Below, piece after piece: positions 1-9,624 of a DNA stretch of 64,000 bases. The DNA comes from Pseudomonas sp. MPC6 (GTDB taxonomy: Bacteria; Pseudomonadota; Gammaproteobacteria; Pseudomonadales; Pseudomonadaceae), in contig NZ_CP034783.1 in the NCBI RefSeq assembly GCF_006094435.1, forward strand, positions 585,001 to 649,000, in the 5' to 3' direction. Position numbers and translations under genes: made by a program. A model generated the notes under the pieces. That model saw only the letters and a list, made by a program, of their open reading frames with translations, did not search any database and had not been told where the DNA came from. How positions within the stretch are numbered: the first letter of the stretch is position 1; the number at the start of each line of letters is the position of its first letter.

Positions 1-2936
1 CTGCGACCTTTGTCGCGCATGGCCTGGATGTGCTTGTCGATGCCTGCCTTGGCTTCGGCGTCGATCACCGGGCCGATGTCCACGGACAAGCGCTCCGGGT
101 TGCCGAGACGGCATTCGGCCATGGCACCCTTGAGCATTTCGATGACGCGGTCAGCGGAATCTTCCTGCAGGCACAGTACGCGCAGTGCCGAGCAACGTTG
201 GCCGGCGCTATCGAAGGCCGACGATACGACGTCGATCACCACTTGTTCAGTCAGCGCCGAAGAGTCGACGATCATCGCGTTCTGGCCGCCAGTTTCAGCG
301 ATCAGCGGGATCGGCCGACCTTGAACATCCAGACGACCCGCGACGTTGCGTTGCAGCAAGCGAGCAACTTCGGTGGAACCGGTGAACATCACGCCTTTGA
401 CCCGATCGTCGCCGACCAGACGGGCGCCAACGGTTTCGCCACGGCCCGGCAGCAGTTGCAGCACGCCTTGCGGAATCCCGGCTTCGAGCAGCAAGCGCAC
501 GGCTTGAGCAGCCACCAGCGGGGTTTGTTCCGCAGGTTTCGCCAGTACCGGGTTACCGGCGGCCAGTGCCGCAGCGACTTGGCCGCTGAAGATTGCCAGC
601 GGGAAGTTCCACGGGCTGATGCAGACCACCGGGCCCAATGGGCGGTGGGCGTCGTTGCTGAAATCGTTGCGGGCCTGCACCGCGTAGTAACGCAGGAAGT
701 CCACGGCTTCACGCACTTCGGCGATGGCGTTGGCGAAGGTCTTGCCGGCTTCACGAGCCAGCAGGCCCATCAGCGGCTGAATCTCGCCTTCCATCAAATC
801 GGCGGCACGTTCCAGGATCGCGGCACGTTCGGCGGGCGGGGTGGCCTGCCAGATTGGCGCAGCATTCAGGGCGCACTGGATCGCGTTGTCGACGTCGTCG
901 ACGGTGGCTTCTTGCACATGGCCTACTACGTCACGCAGATCGGACGGGTTCAGCACCGGTGCAGGGGTTTCAGTGCTGGAGACACAACCGAGCATCGGCG
1001 CGGCTTTCCAGTGGTTATGAGCAGTGGCCAGCAGGGCGCAGGACAGCGAAGCCAGACGATGTTCGTTGGCCATGTCGATGCCGCTGGAGTTGGCGCGCTC
1101 GGCACCATAAAGATCACGCGGCAGCGGGATACGCGGGTGCGGCAGGCCGAAGCCGCCTTCCAGCGTCGCCATCTGCTCGATGCTGGCCACTGGATCGGCC
1201 ACCAGCTCCTGAATCGAAATGGACTGGTCGGCGATGCGGTTGACGAACGAGGTGTTCGCGCCGTTTTCCAGCAGGCGACGGACCAGGTACGCCAACAGTG
1301 TTTCGTGGGTGCCGACCGGTGCGTACACGCGGCACGGACGGTTCAGCTTGCCTTCGGAAACCTTGCCTACAACCTGTTCGTACAGCGGTTCACCCATGCC
1401 GTGCAGGCACTGGAACTCGTACTGGCCGGGGTAATAGTTCTGACCGGCGATGTGGTAAATGGCCGACAGGGTGTGGGCGTTGTGCGTGGCGAATTGCGGG
1501 TAGATGACTTCCGGTACCGACAGCAATTTGCGTGCACAGGCGATGTAGGACACGTCGGTGTACACCTTGCGGGTGTAGACCGGATAGCCTTCCAGGCCTT
1601 CGACCTGGGCGCGCTTGATTTCGCTGTCCCAGTACGCGCCTTTCACCAGGCGGATCATCAGGCGATGACGGCTGCGACGAGCCAGGTCGATCACGTAGTC
1701 GATCACGTAAGGGCAACGCTTCTGGTAAGCCTGGATCACGAAACCGATACCGTTCCAGCCGGTCAGTTGCGGCTCGAAGCACAGGCGCTCCAGCAGATCC
1801 AGGGACAGTTCGAGGCGGTCGGCTTCTTCGGCATCGATGTTCAGGCCGATGTCGTATTGCTTGGCCAGCAGCGTCAGCGACAGCAGGCGCGGATACAGCT
1901 CGTCCATCACGCGCTCGTACTGCGCACGGCTGTAACGCGGGTGCAGGGCCGACAGCTTGATGGAAATACCCGGGCCTTCATAAATCCCACGACCGTGGGA
2001 CGCTTTGCCGATCGAATGGATGGCTTGTTCGTACGAGGCCAGGTACTTCTGGGCGTCATGTTCGGTGAGTGCAGCTTCACCCAGCATGTCGTAGGAATAA
2101 CGGAAGCCCTTGGCTTCGAACTTGCTGGCGTTGGCCAGGGCTTCGGCGATGGTTTCGCCGGTGACGAACTGCTCGCCCATCAGGCGCATGGCCATGTCGA
2201 CGCCCTTGCGGATCATCGGTTCGCCGCTCTTGCCGATGATGCGGCTCAGGGACGAAGTCAGGCCCGCTTCGTTGTGGGTGGCGACCAGCTTGCCGGTCAG
2301 CAGCAAACCCCAGGTGGCGGCGTTGACGAACAGCGACGGGCTGTTGCCCAGGTGCGGGTGCCAGTTGCCGGTGCTGATCTTGTCGCGGATCAGCGCGTCG
2401 CGGGTGCCTTTGTCCGGGATGCGCAGCAGCGCTTCGGCCAGGCACATCAGCGCCACGCCTTCCTGGGACGACAGGGAAAACTCTTGCAGCAAGCCTTGAA
2501 CGATACCGGCACGGCCGCCGGCGCTCTTCTGATTGCGCAGTTTCTCGGCAATCGAGGCGGCGAGTTTGTTGGTGGCTTCGGCCATCGCCGCCGGCAGGCG
2601 AGCCTGTTCGATCAGCATCGGCACCACTTCGGGTTCCGGGCGACGGTAGGCGGCGGTGATCGAAGCGCGCAGCACCGATTGCGGCAGGATGCTTTCGGCA
2701 AACTCAAGGAAGCACTGGTGTGCGTGATCGATGTGGATCTCGCCCGCCTCGTCGACTTCCTTGCCGTTCAATCCGTTCAGCTCGGACAGGGTTGCACCAC
2801 CCTCGAGTTTTTCCAGGTAATTGAAAATTGCCTGCTTGATCAGCCAGTGCGGCGTGCGATCAATCGAGGTCGCGGCAGCCTTGAGGCGTTCGCGGGTCGG
2901 GTCGTCAAGTTTGACCCCAAGGGTAGTGGTCGCCAT
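1..2936 (-). CDS. putA: Bifunctional proline dehydrogenase / P5C dehydrogenase PutA, 3' end outside window
   Basis: About 978 codons are present of a protein usually near 1,300 residues; the C-terminus lies beyond base 1. PutA oxidises proline to P5C (FAD domain) and P5C to glutamate (NAD domain), and in this branch also represses the put genes. The N-terminus (residues 3-46) looks like a ribbon-helix-helix DNA-binding domain. The proline dehydrogenase part carries LVKGAYWDSEIK and YEFQCLHGMGEP. The aldehyde dehydrogenase part carries PWNFPLAIF, FTGSTEVARLL and AETGGQNAM, with nucleophile Cys near residue 915 in AGQRCSA. Start is ATG 2936, with GAGG 8 nt upstream. It diverges from putP, and the shared region holds PutA-type operators, which fits autoregulation. 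Confidence 0.97.
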   Translation of the reverse strand, partial: MATTTLGVKLDDPTRERLKAAATSIDRTPHWLIKQAIFNYLEKLEGGATLSELNGLNGKEVDEAGEIHIDHAHQCFLEFAESILPQSVLRASITAAYRRPEPEVVPMLIEQARLPAAMAEATNKLAASIAEKLRNQKSAGGRAGIVQGLLQEFSLSSQEGVALMCLAEALLRIPDKGTRDALIRDKISTGNWHPHLGNSPSLFVNAATWGLLLTGKLVATHNEAGLTSSLSRIIGKSGEPMIRKGVDMAMRLMGEQFVTGETIAEALANASKFEAKGFRYSYDMLGEAALTEHDAQKYLASYEQAIHSIGKASHGRGIYEGPGISIKLSALHPRYSRAQYERVMDELYPRLLSLTLLAKQYDIGLNIDAEEADRLELSLDLLERLCFEPQLTGWNGIGFVIQAYQKRCPYVIDYVIDLARRSRHRLMIRLVKGAYWDSEIKRAQVEGLEGYPVYTRKVYTDVSYIACARKLLSVPEVIYPQFATHNAHTLSAIYHIAGQNYYPGQYEFQCLHGMGEPLYEQVVGKVSEGKLNRPCRVYAPVGTHETLLAYLVRRLLENGANTSFVNRIADQSISIQELVADPVASIEQMATLEGGFGLPHPRIPLPRDLYGAERANSSGIDMANEHRLASLSCALLATAHNHWKAAPMLGCVSSTETPAPVLNPSDLRDVVGHVQEATVDDVDNAIQCALNAAPIWQATPPAERAAILERAADLMEGEIQPLMGLLAREAGKTFANAIAEVREAVDFLRYYAVQARNDFSNDAHRPLGPVVCISPWNFPLAIFSGQVAAALAAGNPVLAKPAEQTPLVAAQAVRLLLEAGIPQGVLQLLPGRGETVGARLVGDDRVKGVMFTGSTEVARLLQRNVAGRLDVQGRPIPLIAETGGQNAMIVDSSALTEQVVIDVVSSAFDSAGQRCSALRVLCLQEDSADRVIEMLKGAMAECRLGNPERLSVDIGPVIDAEAKAGIDKHIQAMRDKGR

Positions 2937-3397
2937 ATTTTTATCCTCATGTTTGCCACGACCGCGTGGCATCAGCTGGCGCAAGATTAGCTGCGCAGCT
3001 GGCGAGGTGCAACCGGGTGCAACCCTTTTTTTGCCGGAATAGTATGCAGCTCGTCAGGAAATAAATTTCGCTACCTTCGCATCGTTACTGGAGGATAGTT
3101 TTACATTTGGTAAAGAGCCTTGAGTGCCCTAAAAAGGCGCAAAAATCGTGCTTTCGTCGATAAATCCGACTGGGTGCAACTTATTCGGGAGAAACTGGTT
3201 GCACCTTATTTGGTTTGTTGAATAGCATTCGCGTCCAAGGTGCAACCGGGCATAAAAGTCAGGTGTGCCGGCTGATGGCTTTCCTGGGGAAACATCAGTC
3301 ATAAATGCGCGGGATCCAGAGTCGTCTGTCGAACGTCGTCGTTTGCGTGCGGTTCACCAGCCGCCGCTACATAAAAACAAAGCCAGGGCGTAACTTA
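2937..3397. promoter_or_regulatory. putA-putP divergent control region with five PutA-type operator motifs
   Basis: This 461-bp gap has no convincing gene. It holds five copies of GGTTGCACC or its complement: 3006-3014, 3016-3024 (exactly 10 bp from the first), 3173-3181 (last base differs), 3197-3205 and 3239-3247. Enteric PutA binds GTTGCA core sites in the putA-putP intergenic region, and this PutA has a ribbon-helix-helix head. The array is therefore probably its operator set. Two sites lie close to putA and three towards putP, which suggests separate control of each promoter. I could not fix the -10/-35 elements. Confidence 0.8.
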
Positions 3398-4882
3398 ATG
3401 AGCGTTAGCAATCCAACCCTGATCACGTTCGTGATCTATATCGCAGTAATGGTGCTGATCGGCTTCATGGCCTATCGCTCCACCAATAACCTTTCCGACT
3501 ACATTCTGGGCGGTCGTAGCCTGGGCAGTGTCGTGACGGCATTGTCCGCCGGCGCCTCCGACATGAGCGGCTGGTTGTTGATGGGCCTGCCGGGCGCCAT
3601 CTACATGTCCGGTCTGTCCGAAAGCTGGATCGCCATCGGCCTGATCATCGGTGCTTACCTGAACTGGCTGTTCGTTGCCGGTCGTCTGCGCGTGCAGACC
3701 GAGCACAACGGCGACGCACTGACCCTGCCGGATTACTTCTCCAGCCGTTTCGAAGACAAAAGCGGCCTGCTGCGGATCATCTCCGCGGTCGTGATCCTGG
3801 TGTTCTTCACCATCTACTGCGCCTCCGGCATTGTGGCCGGCGCCCGTCTGTTCGAAAGCACCTTTGGCATGTCCTACGAGACGGCGCTGTGGGCCGGCGC
3901 TGCGGCGACGATTGCCTACACCTTTGTCGGTGGTTTCCTGGCTGTCAGCTGGACTGACACCGTACAAGCCACGTTGATGATCTTCGCCCTGTTGCTGACG
4001 CCGATCATCGTGCTGCTGGCCACCGGCGGCGTCGACACCACGTTCCTGGCGATCGAAGCGCAAGACGCCAGCAACTTCGACATGCTGAAAAACACCACCT
4101 TCATCGGCATCATCTCGCTGATGGGCTGGGGCCTGGGCTACTTCGGCCAGCCGCACATCCTGGCGCGCTTCATGGCGGCGGATTCGGTGAAATCGATTGC
4201 CAAAGCTCGCCGCATCTCCATGGCCTGGATGATCCTGTGCCTGTGTGGCACCGTGGCGGTAGGCTTCTTTGGTATTGCTTACTTCTCGGCGAACCCTGAC
4301 TTGGCCGGTCCCGTGACCGAAAACCCCGAGCGTGTGTTCATCGAACTGGCGAAAATCCTGTTCAATCCGTGGGTCGCCGGTGTGCTGTTGTCGGCCATTC
4401 TGGCGGCGGTGATGAGTACCTTGAGCTGCCAGCTGCTGGTGTGCTCCAGCGCCCTGACCGAAGACTTCTACAAAACCTTCCTGCGTAAAACCGCTTCCCA
4501 GGTTGAACTGGTCTGGGTCGGTCGCGCCATGGTGCTGCTGGTTGCCCTGATCGCTATCGCGTTGGCCTCCAACCCGGAAAACCGCGTATTGGGTCTGGTC
4601 AGCTACGCCTGGGCCGGCTTCGGTGCCGCGTTCGGCCCGGTCGTCCTGATCTCCGTGATCTGGAAAGACATGACCCGCAACGGCGCACTGGCCGGTATCC
4701 TGGTCGGCGCGATCACCGTGATCGTGTGGAAACACTTCGAGTTGCTGGGCCTGTACGAGATCATCCCGGGCTTCATCTTCGCCAGCCTGGCGATCTACAT
4801 CGTCAGCAAGCTGGGCGCGCCGACTGCCGGCATGCTGCAGCGCTTCGCTGCGGCCGAGGCAGATTTCCGCCTGAACAAGTGA
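3398..4882 (+). CDS. putP: Sodium/proline symporter PutP
   Basis: 494 residues, the usual length for PutP of the sodium:solute symporter (SSS) family. It imports proline with Na+ across the inner membrane and supplies PutA. About 13 hydrophobic helices are visible. SSS signatures include GGRSLGSVVTALSAGASDMS near residues 35-54 and the segment GWGLGYFGQPHILARFMA. ATG 3398 gives the N-terminus MSVSNPTLITFVIY, which matches the family; the frame stays open upstream but without plausible coding sequence. It is followed by a strong terminator, so it is probably monocistronic and controlled by PutA through the upstream operators. Confidence 0.96.
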   Translation: MSVSNPTLITFVIYIAVMVLIGFMAYRSTNNLSDYILGGRSLGSVVTALSAGASDMSGWLLMGLPGAIYMSGLSESWIAIGLIIGAYLNWLFVAGRLRVQTEHNGDALTLPDYFSSRFEDKSGLLRIISAVVILVFFTIYCASGIVAGARLFESTFGMSYETALWAGAAATIAYTFVGGFLAVSWTDTVQATLMIFALLLTPIIVLLATGGVDTTFLAIEAQDASNFDMLKNTTFIGIISLMGWGLGYFGQPHILARFMAADSVKSIAKARRISMAWMILCLCGTVAVGFFGIAYFSANPDLAGPVTENPERVFIELAKILFNPWVAGVLLSAILAAVMSTLSCQLLVCSSALTEDFYKTFLRKTASQVELVWVGRAMVLLVALIAIALASNPENRVLGLVSYAWAGFGAAFGPVVLISVIWKDMTRNGALAGILVGAITVIVWKHFELLGLYEIIPGFIFASLAIYIVSKLGAPTAGMLQRFAAAEADFRLNK

Positions 4883-4925
4883 TGGGGATGAGCTGAAGCC
4901 CTGACCTTTCGCCGAACATGAAAAC

Positions 4926-4960
4926 GGCCCGCCTCCCTCTGGAGGCGGGCCTTTTTTTTT
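4926..4960 (+). terminator. Rho-independent terminator of putP
   Basis: A perfect 11-bp GC-rich stem (4926-4936 with 4941-4951) and a CTCT loop are followed by nine Ts. It lies 44 bases after the putP stop. Confidence 0.95.
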
Positions 4961-5107
4961 GTTTTTTCAGTGGGCGAGCGATTTTCTTCGGCAGGTCCGA
5001 CAGGGGGCGATGAGCTCATGGCCGCCGCTCGGAGTGCCCGCTCAGCCGCGAACCCCTGACGTCCAGCCCCGTACAAGGTAAACTTGGCGCCCTTCGCAGG
5101 AGCAACC

Positions 5108-5944
5108 ATGAATTATCGCCACGCCTTCCATGCCGGCAATCACGCCGACGTGTTCAAACACCTGACCTTGACCCGCCTCATCGCCTTGATGTCGCGCAAG
5201 GAGCAGCCGTTTGCCTATCTCGACACTCACGCCGGCATTGGTCTGTACGACCTTCAAGGCGATCAGGCCAGCCGTACCGGCGAGTACCTGGAAGGCATTG
5301 CGCGTTTGTGGGATCAGCCGGATCTGCCGATCCTGACGGCTGATTACATGCAGGTCCTGCACGAGATGAACCCGGATGGCCAGTTGCGCTATTACCCGGG
5401 GTCGCCGGAGTTGGCGCGGCGCCTGACCCGGCCGCAGGACCGGGTGTTGCTGAACGAGAAACACCCCGAAGATGGCGTGTTGCTCAAGGACAACATGAAG
5501 GGCGATCGTCGGGTGAAGGTGCATCTGGGCGAAGGCTGGCATGTGCCGCGGGCGATGTTGCCGGTGCCGGAGAAGCGCGCGGTGATGTTGATTGATCCGC
5601 CGTTCGAGCAGCTCGATGAGATGCAGCGTTGCGCGGCGTCGTTGAAAGAGGCGATCAGCCGGATGCGCCAGACGGTGGCGGCGATCTGGTATCCGGTGAA
5701 GGACCAGCGCCTGTTGCGGCGTTTCTATCAGGATCTGGCGGGAACCGGCGCGCCGAAATTGTTGCGCGTGGAGTTGCTGGTGCATCCGCTGGATACGCCA
5801 AACAGCCTCAATGGTTCGGGGTTGGCGATTGCCAATCCGCCGTGGGGGCTGGAAGAGGAATTGCGTGAGTTGCTGCCGTGGTTGTCCAAGAAGCTTGGGC
5901 AGACCCAGGGTGGGTGGCAGATGGATTGGTTGATTGCCGAATAG
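5108..5944 (+). CDS. rlmJ: 23S rRNA (adenine2030-N6)-methyltransferase RlmJ
   Basis: 278 residues, the family's usual size (formerly YhiR/ComJ). RlmJ uses SAM to methylate A2030 of 23S rRNA. The N-terminus MNYRHAFHAGNHADVFKH is a strong family signature. DTHAGIGLYDL near residue 40 is the SAM-binding motif I region, and LIDPPFEQ near residue 162 is the catalytic DPPF motif. ATG 5108 follows CGCAGGAG at good spacing; the frame could open eight codons earlier, but the family start is here. It stands alone, convergent with msrA across a REP-filled gap. Confidence 0.95.
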   Translation: MNYRHAFHAGNHADVFKHLTLTRLIALMSRKEQPFAYLDTHAGIGLYDLQGDQASRTGEYLEGIARLWDQPDLPILTADYMQVLHEMNPDGQLRYYPGSPELARRLTRPQDRVLLNEKHPEDGVLLKDNMKGDRRVKVHLGEGWHVPRAMLPVPEKRAVMLIDPPFEQLDEMQRCAASLKEAISRMRQTVAAIWYPVKDQRLLRRFYQDLAGTGAPKLLRVELLVHPLDTPNSLNGSGLAIANPPWGLEEELRELLPWLSKKLGQTQGGWQMDWLIAE

Positions 5945-5959
5945 GGTGAATCAACGGCA

Positions 5960-5998
5960 AGATCAAAAGCTCGCAGCCTTCGGCAGCGCCTACAGGGG
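5960..5998. repeat. REP-like element (CGCAGCCT...GCTCC/GCGCCTACAG type)
   Basis: A short imperfect palindrome, CTCGCAGCCTTCGGCAGCGCC followed by TACAGG. It resembles a widespread single REP class in fluorescent pseudomonads and recurs at 39330-39355. Confidence 0.55.
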
Positions 5999-6036
5999 TG
6001 TCGTTTCGATCACAAATGTGGGCGGACACATAATTC

Positions 6037-6142
6037 TGTAGGAGCCGGCTTGCTGGCGAAGGCGTCTTCATGGGCAATGCAAGACTTGAGGCCGCCTTCG
6101 CTGGCAAGCCAGCTCCTACAAGAGCGGGCTTGCCAGCGATGC
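6037..6142. repeat. REPIN (inverted REP pair) plus a trailing partial REP
   Basis: TGTAGGAGCCGGCTTGCTGG (6037-) is paired with its near reverse complement ending in AGCTCCTACA at 6120, around a spacer of about 35 bp. A third partial copy, GAGCGGGCTTGCCAGCGATG, follows to 6142. It fills the convergent gap between rlmJ and msrA. Confidence 0.9.
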
Positions 6143-6159
6143 TTTTCAGGGCCCGAAAG

Positions 6160-6807
6160 TCAGATCGGGCAGGTCACGCCTGTACCGCCAATCCCGCAAT
6201 ACCCTTCTGGATTCTTGGCCAGATACTGCTGGTGATACGTCTCGGCGAAGTAGACCGTCGGGGCTTCGTCGATTTCGGTGGTGATGGTGCCTTTGCCGGC
6301 CTTGGTCAGTTCGGTCTGGAACACCTGCGCGCTGCGCTTGGCGGCTGCCAGTTGGTCCGGGTTGGTGGCGTAGATCACCGAGCGATACTGCGTGCCGATA
6401 TCGTTGCCTTGGCGCATGCCCTGGGTCGGGTTGTGCAGTTCCCAGAACATCTTCAGCAGCTCGTCGTAGCTGACTTTTTCCGGCTCGTAGACCACGAGCA
6501 CGACTTCGGTGTGCCCGGTCAGGCCCGAGCAGACTTCTTCATAGGTCGGATTAGGTGTGAAACCACCGGCATACCCCACCACGGTGCTGACTACGCCTTC
6601 ACGCTGCCAGAAGCGACGCTCCGCACCCCAAAAGCAACCCAGGCCGAAGATTGCAAAGTCGACATTGGTGGCGAACGGACCCAGTAGCGGGGCGTCGTGG
6701 ACGAAATGTTTTTCCGGCAGGGACATTGGCGTTTCACGGCCGGGCAGAGCTTGTTCTTTAGTCGGGAGCACGTTTTTGTTTACCAGGATTTCCGAGCGCA
6801 GAACCAT
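6160..6807 (-). CDS. msrA: Peptide-methionine (S)-S-oxide reductase MsrA
   Basis: 215 residues. MsrA reduces methionine-S-sulfoxide in proteins and free methionine, repairing oxidative damage in the cytoplasm. The catalytic motif [11 protein letters not shown] is near residue 60, and conserved [17 protein letters not shown] and QYRSVIY segments follow. The C-terminal YCGIGGTGV carries a likely recycling Cys. ATG 6807 has AGAGGA 7 nt upstream; an in-frame TTG five codons earlier overlaps that Shine-Dalgarno site and is less likely. It is downstream of dipA in sense only by position (same strand, gap 6808-6930). Confidence 0.96.
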   Translation of the reverse strand: MVLRSEILVNKNVLPTKEQALPGRETPMSLPEKHFVHDAPLLGPFATNVDFAIFGLGCFWGAERRFWQREGVVSTVVGYAGGFTPNPTYEEVCSGLTGHTEVVLVVYEPEKVSYDELLKMFWELHNPTQGMRQGNDIGTQYRSVIYATNPDQLAAAKRSAQVFQTELTKAGKGTITTEIDEAPTVYFAETYHQQYLAKNPEGYCGIGGTGVTCPI

Positions 6808-6886
6808 TATCAGTCCTCTCAATCAGGTTGGAATGTTGATACGCAGACCGCCAGTGTGCCCAATGCCGTCCAGTTACGCACTATCT

Positions 6887-6912
6887 CTGTGGGAGCAACC
6901 TCGCTCCCACAG
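6887..6912. repeat. Isolated 10-bp hairpin with REP-like arms
   Basis: CTGTGGGAGC and GCTCCCACAG form a perfect 10-bp stem around a six-base loop, 19 bases past the dipA stop codon (downstream on the minus strand). The arm sequence equals the tail of the TGTGGGAGC REP class. There is no T-run, so it may act as an mRNA 3' barrier rather than a terminator. Confidence 0.6.
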
Positions 6913-6930
6913 GGATTGCTTGCGGTGTGC

Positions 6931-9624
6931 TCAGGCGATCGGGCCACGCGGGTAGCGTTTGAGCTTTTCGATCAGCTCGCTGCCCGGAATTGGTCGGTCG
7001 AACAGGTAGCCCTGGCCGACGTCGCAGCGGTGGCGGCGCAGAAAGGCCAACTGCTCGGCCGTCTCGATGCCTTCAGCCACGACCTTGAGTTTCAGGTTGT
7101 GGGCCATGGCGATCACCGCGGAGGTGATTTCCATGTCGTCCTGGTTATCCGGAATTTCGTGGATGAAGCTTCGATCGATCTTGATGATGTCGATCGGGAA
7201 TTTTTTCAAGTAACTGAGCGACGAGTAACCGGTGCCAAAGTCGTCCATGGCCAGGGTCAGGCCCAGGCGCTTGAGCTGGTCGAGCTGCAGATGGGTGTCT
7301 TCGGTGGCTTCCAGCAGCAGGCCTTCCGTCAACTCAAGCTCCAGCAGGTTTGCCGGCAGCGCTTCTTCCTTGAGGATGCTGGCAATGGATGCCACCAGGT
7401 CCGGGTCGGAGAACTGTTTGGGCGACAGGTTGATCGCCACCTGGAGATTGCCCAGGCCAGCGGCCGTCAGGTCCTTGCTCATGCGGCAGGCCTGGCGGGC
7501 GATCCACTTGCCGATCGGAATGATCAGGCCGGTTTCTTCGGCGACGCTGATGAACTGATCCGGGCGGATCATGCCTTTTTCCGGATGGTTCCAGCGCAGC
7601 AAGGCTTCCATGCCCAGCAGGCGACCGCTGCGCAGGCAGAGCTTGGGTTGATAAAACACCTCCAGTTCGTTCTGGGTCAGGGCGCGGCGCAGGTTGTTCT
7701 CGACGAACAACTTATAGCTGGCCTCGGCGTTCAACGCTTCGGTGAACACCTGAACCTGATGTTTACCGTTGGCCTTGGCCTTGTGCAGCGCCAGCCCGGC
7801 GTTGCGCATCAGGGTCTGCGGGTCGCGTCCGTGCAGCGGCGCGCAGGCCAGGCCCACGGAGCCGGTGACGCTGATCAATTGGTTGTCGACGAACATCGGC
7901 TTGTCGAGGGTCGCCAGTAACTGGTTGGCAACTTGCAGGCCAGCCGAGATGTCGGTGTTGTCCAGCAGCACCGCGAATTCGTTACTGGCAAAGCGTGCCA
8001 GGCTGCCGCTCGGGCTCAGGCTGTTGCGCAGCCGCCGGGCCAGGCTGATCAGCAACTTGTCACCGGTTTGATGGCCAAGGCTGTCGTTGATCCGCTTGAA
8101 GTTGTCGATGTCCACCAGCAACAGGCTGATCGGCGTATCGCTGTCTCGGGCGAAGCGTTCATCGAGGTTGCGGATGAACGCCGGACGGTTGCCGAGGTTG
8201 GTCAGGTTGTCGGTGTAAGCCAGGCGCTCGATGCGCTGCTGGGCAAGCTTGGTCTGGGTGATGTCTTCATAGATGCCGATGTAATGGGTCAGCTCGCGGT
8301 TGTCACCGTAGACTTTGGAAATCGACAACTGACCCCAGTAGGGTTCGAGGTTTTTGCGCCGGCTTTTGAATTCGCCCTGCCAACTGTTGCTCATGGTCAG
8401 CGCCGAGGGCGCGTCAAACAGCAGTTCGCTGAGATTTTCCAGCGCCGGCAATTCCGACAGCCGCTGGCCGTGGACTTCGTCGGTGGTGTACTGGGTGATC
8501 GCCGTGAAGCTTGGGTTGACGTACTCCACCACGCCGTCGCAATTGACCAGCAGGAAGGCGTTGGCGCTTTGTTCCACCGCGCGCTGGAACAGGTGCAAAG
8601 CGCTGGTGGCCGTGCGGCGCTTGTGGTTGTTGATCACTTGGGCGAACTGATCCGCCAGCTCGCCGGCGAAGGCGATTTCATCCGACTGCCAGGCACGGGT
8701 CGTACCGGTCTGTTCAAGGCAGAGCACGCCGACCACCTGGCCATCGACACGGATACTGGCGTCGAGCATGGCATTCACATCGCGCGGGCGCAGGCTTTGA
8801 GCCATTACCCGAGTGCGCGGGTCATGCATCGCATTGTGGGCGTCGATGGCGCGGCTGCTATGCAGGGCTTCCATGTAATCGGGGAAGTCGCTGACGTCGA
8901 TCGGCTCCGGCAGTTGATATTGCCGGGTGGCACGGTGATAGGCCGAGATGGGCGATAGCCGCGAACCTTCGAGGTTCCACAGGCTGGCGCAGTCGATTTC
9001 GTAGATATCGCAGGCGCTGCGGGTGATCAGTTCGGCAGCTTCATGCAGGGAATTGTTGGCGCTGTAGCGTTGGCGGGTCAGCAGCAGGATCAGGTCTTGC
9101 TGGGCGCGCACCCGGTCCAGGTGCAGGAGCTGTTCCTGCTGGGCGCGTTGATTGAGTTCCAGGGCGAATTGCAGGCGCGAGTTCTGGGTTTCCAGATCAA
9201 GCGTCGGCAGCGTTTGTTCGCCCTCGAATAATCCCTCCACGACCATCAGGTAGCCGCGCAGCAGGTGTCGATTGTGTTGTCGGTAGGCTTCGCCCAACTC
9301 GAGCAGGCTCAGGGCGCCTTTGGCGGTGTGCAGGGTGTAGCGGATCAGGTAATGCGGGCTGCCGCTGAGTTGCTGCTGAATTGCGTCGTGCAGTCGATAG
9401 CGCGCTTCGGGCTCCATCAGGCTGGCGTAGGGTGAGTCGACCAGGGCACAAAGCTCCCTGGCCGGCTGACCAAACTGTCGTTCGCAATTGGGATCGAGAA
9501 ACAGCAGCCCCCAGTTCGGTTCATTCAGCCGTTCGAAACGCAGCATGCCGAGCCGTGATGGCACAGGCAACTGCGTCACTACCTCGGCCACCATACGGCT
9601 GGTGGCATCGGGTTGGCTTTTCAT
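6931..9624 (-). CDS. dipA: c-di-GMP phosphodiesterase, GAF-PAS-GGDEF(degenerate)-EAL, DipA-like
   Basis: 897 residues with no signal peptide or membrane segment. Order by eye: N-terminal PAS-like region (about 20-135), a Gln-rich helix (about 140-175), GAF (about 190-335), PAS (about 345-465), GGDEF fold (470-630), EAL (645-890). The GGDEF signature reads ASNEF at 546-550, so cyclase activity should be lost. The EAL site looks intact: E673 in EALLRW, INLSPKQF, ELTEG, D794-D795 in DDFGTGYSS, E851 in EGIET. It should therefore hydrolyse c-di-GMP. Domain content and position between msrA and aceF match P. aeruginosa DipA (PA5017), a factor in biofilm dispersion. ATG 9624 lacks a clear Shine-Dalgarno site. 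Confidence 0.9.
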   Translation of the reverse strand: MKSQPDATSRMVAEVVTQLPVPSRLGMLRFERLNEPNWGLLFLDPNCERQFGQPARELCALVDSPYASLMEPEARYRLHDAIQQQLSGSPHYLIRYTLHTAKGALSLLELGEAYRQHNRHLLRGYLMVVEGLFEGEQTLPTLDLETQNSRLQFALELNQRAQQEQLLHLDRVRAQQDLILLLTRQRYSANNSLHEAAELITRSACDIYEIDCASLWNLEGSRLSPISAYHRATRQYQLPEPIDVSDFPDYMEALHSSRAIDAHNAMHDPRTRVMAQSLRPRDVNAMLDASIRVDGQVVGVLCLEQTGTTRAWQSDEIAFAGELADQFAQVINNHKRRTATSALHLFQRAVEQSANAFLLVNCDGVVEYVNPSFTAITQYTTDEVHGQRLSELPALENLSELLFDAPSALTMSNSWQGEFKSRRKNLEPYWGQLSISKVYGDNRELTHYIGIYEDITQTKLAQQRIERLAYTDNLTNLGNRPAFIRNLDERFARDSDTPISLLLVDIDNFKRINDSLGHQTGDKLLISLARRLRNSLSPSGSLARFASNEFAVLLDNTDISAGLQVANQLLATLDKPMFVDNQLISVTGSVGLACAPLHGRDPQTLMRNAGLALHKAKANGKHQVQVFTEALNAEASYKLFVENNLRRALTQNELEVFYQPKLCLRSGRLLGMEALLRWNHPEKGMIRPDQFISVAEETGLIIPIGKWIARQACRMSKDLTAAGLGNLQVAINLSPKQFSDPDLVASIASILKEEALPANLLELELTEGLLLEATEDTHLQLDQLKRLGLTLAMDDFGTGYSSLSYLKKFPIDIIKIDRSFIHEIPDNQDDMEITSAVIAMAHNLKLKVVAEGIETAEQLAFLRRHRCDVGQGYLFDRPIPGSELIEKLKRYPRGPIA

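Noticed and set aside
30..2990. A 986-codon open frame on the plus strand opposite putA
   Set aside because: Its translation has no recognisable domains and is rich in Arg/Gln/Val as expected from the antisense of a high-GC gene; putA on the other strand has clear motifs.
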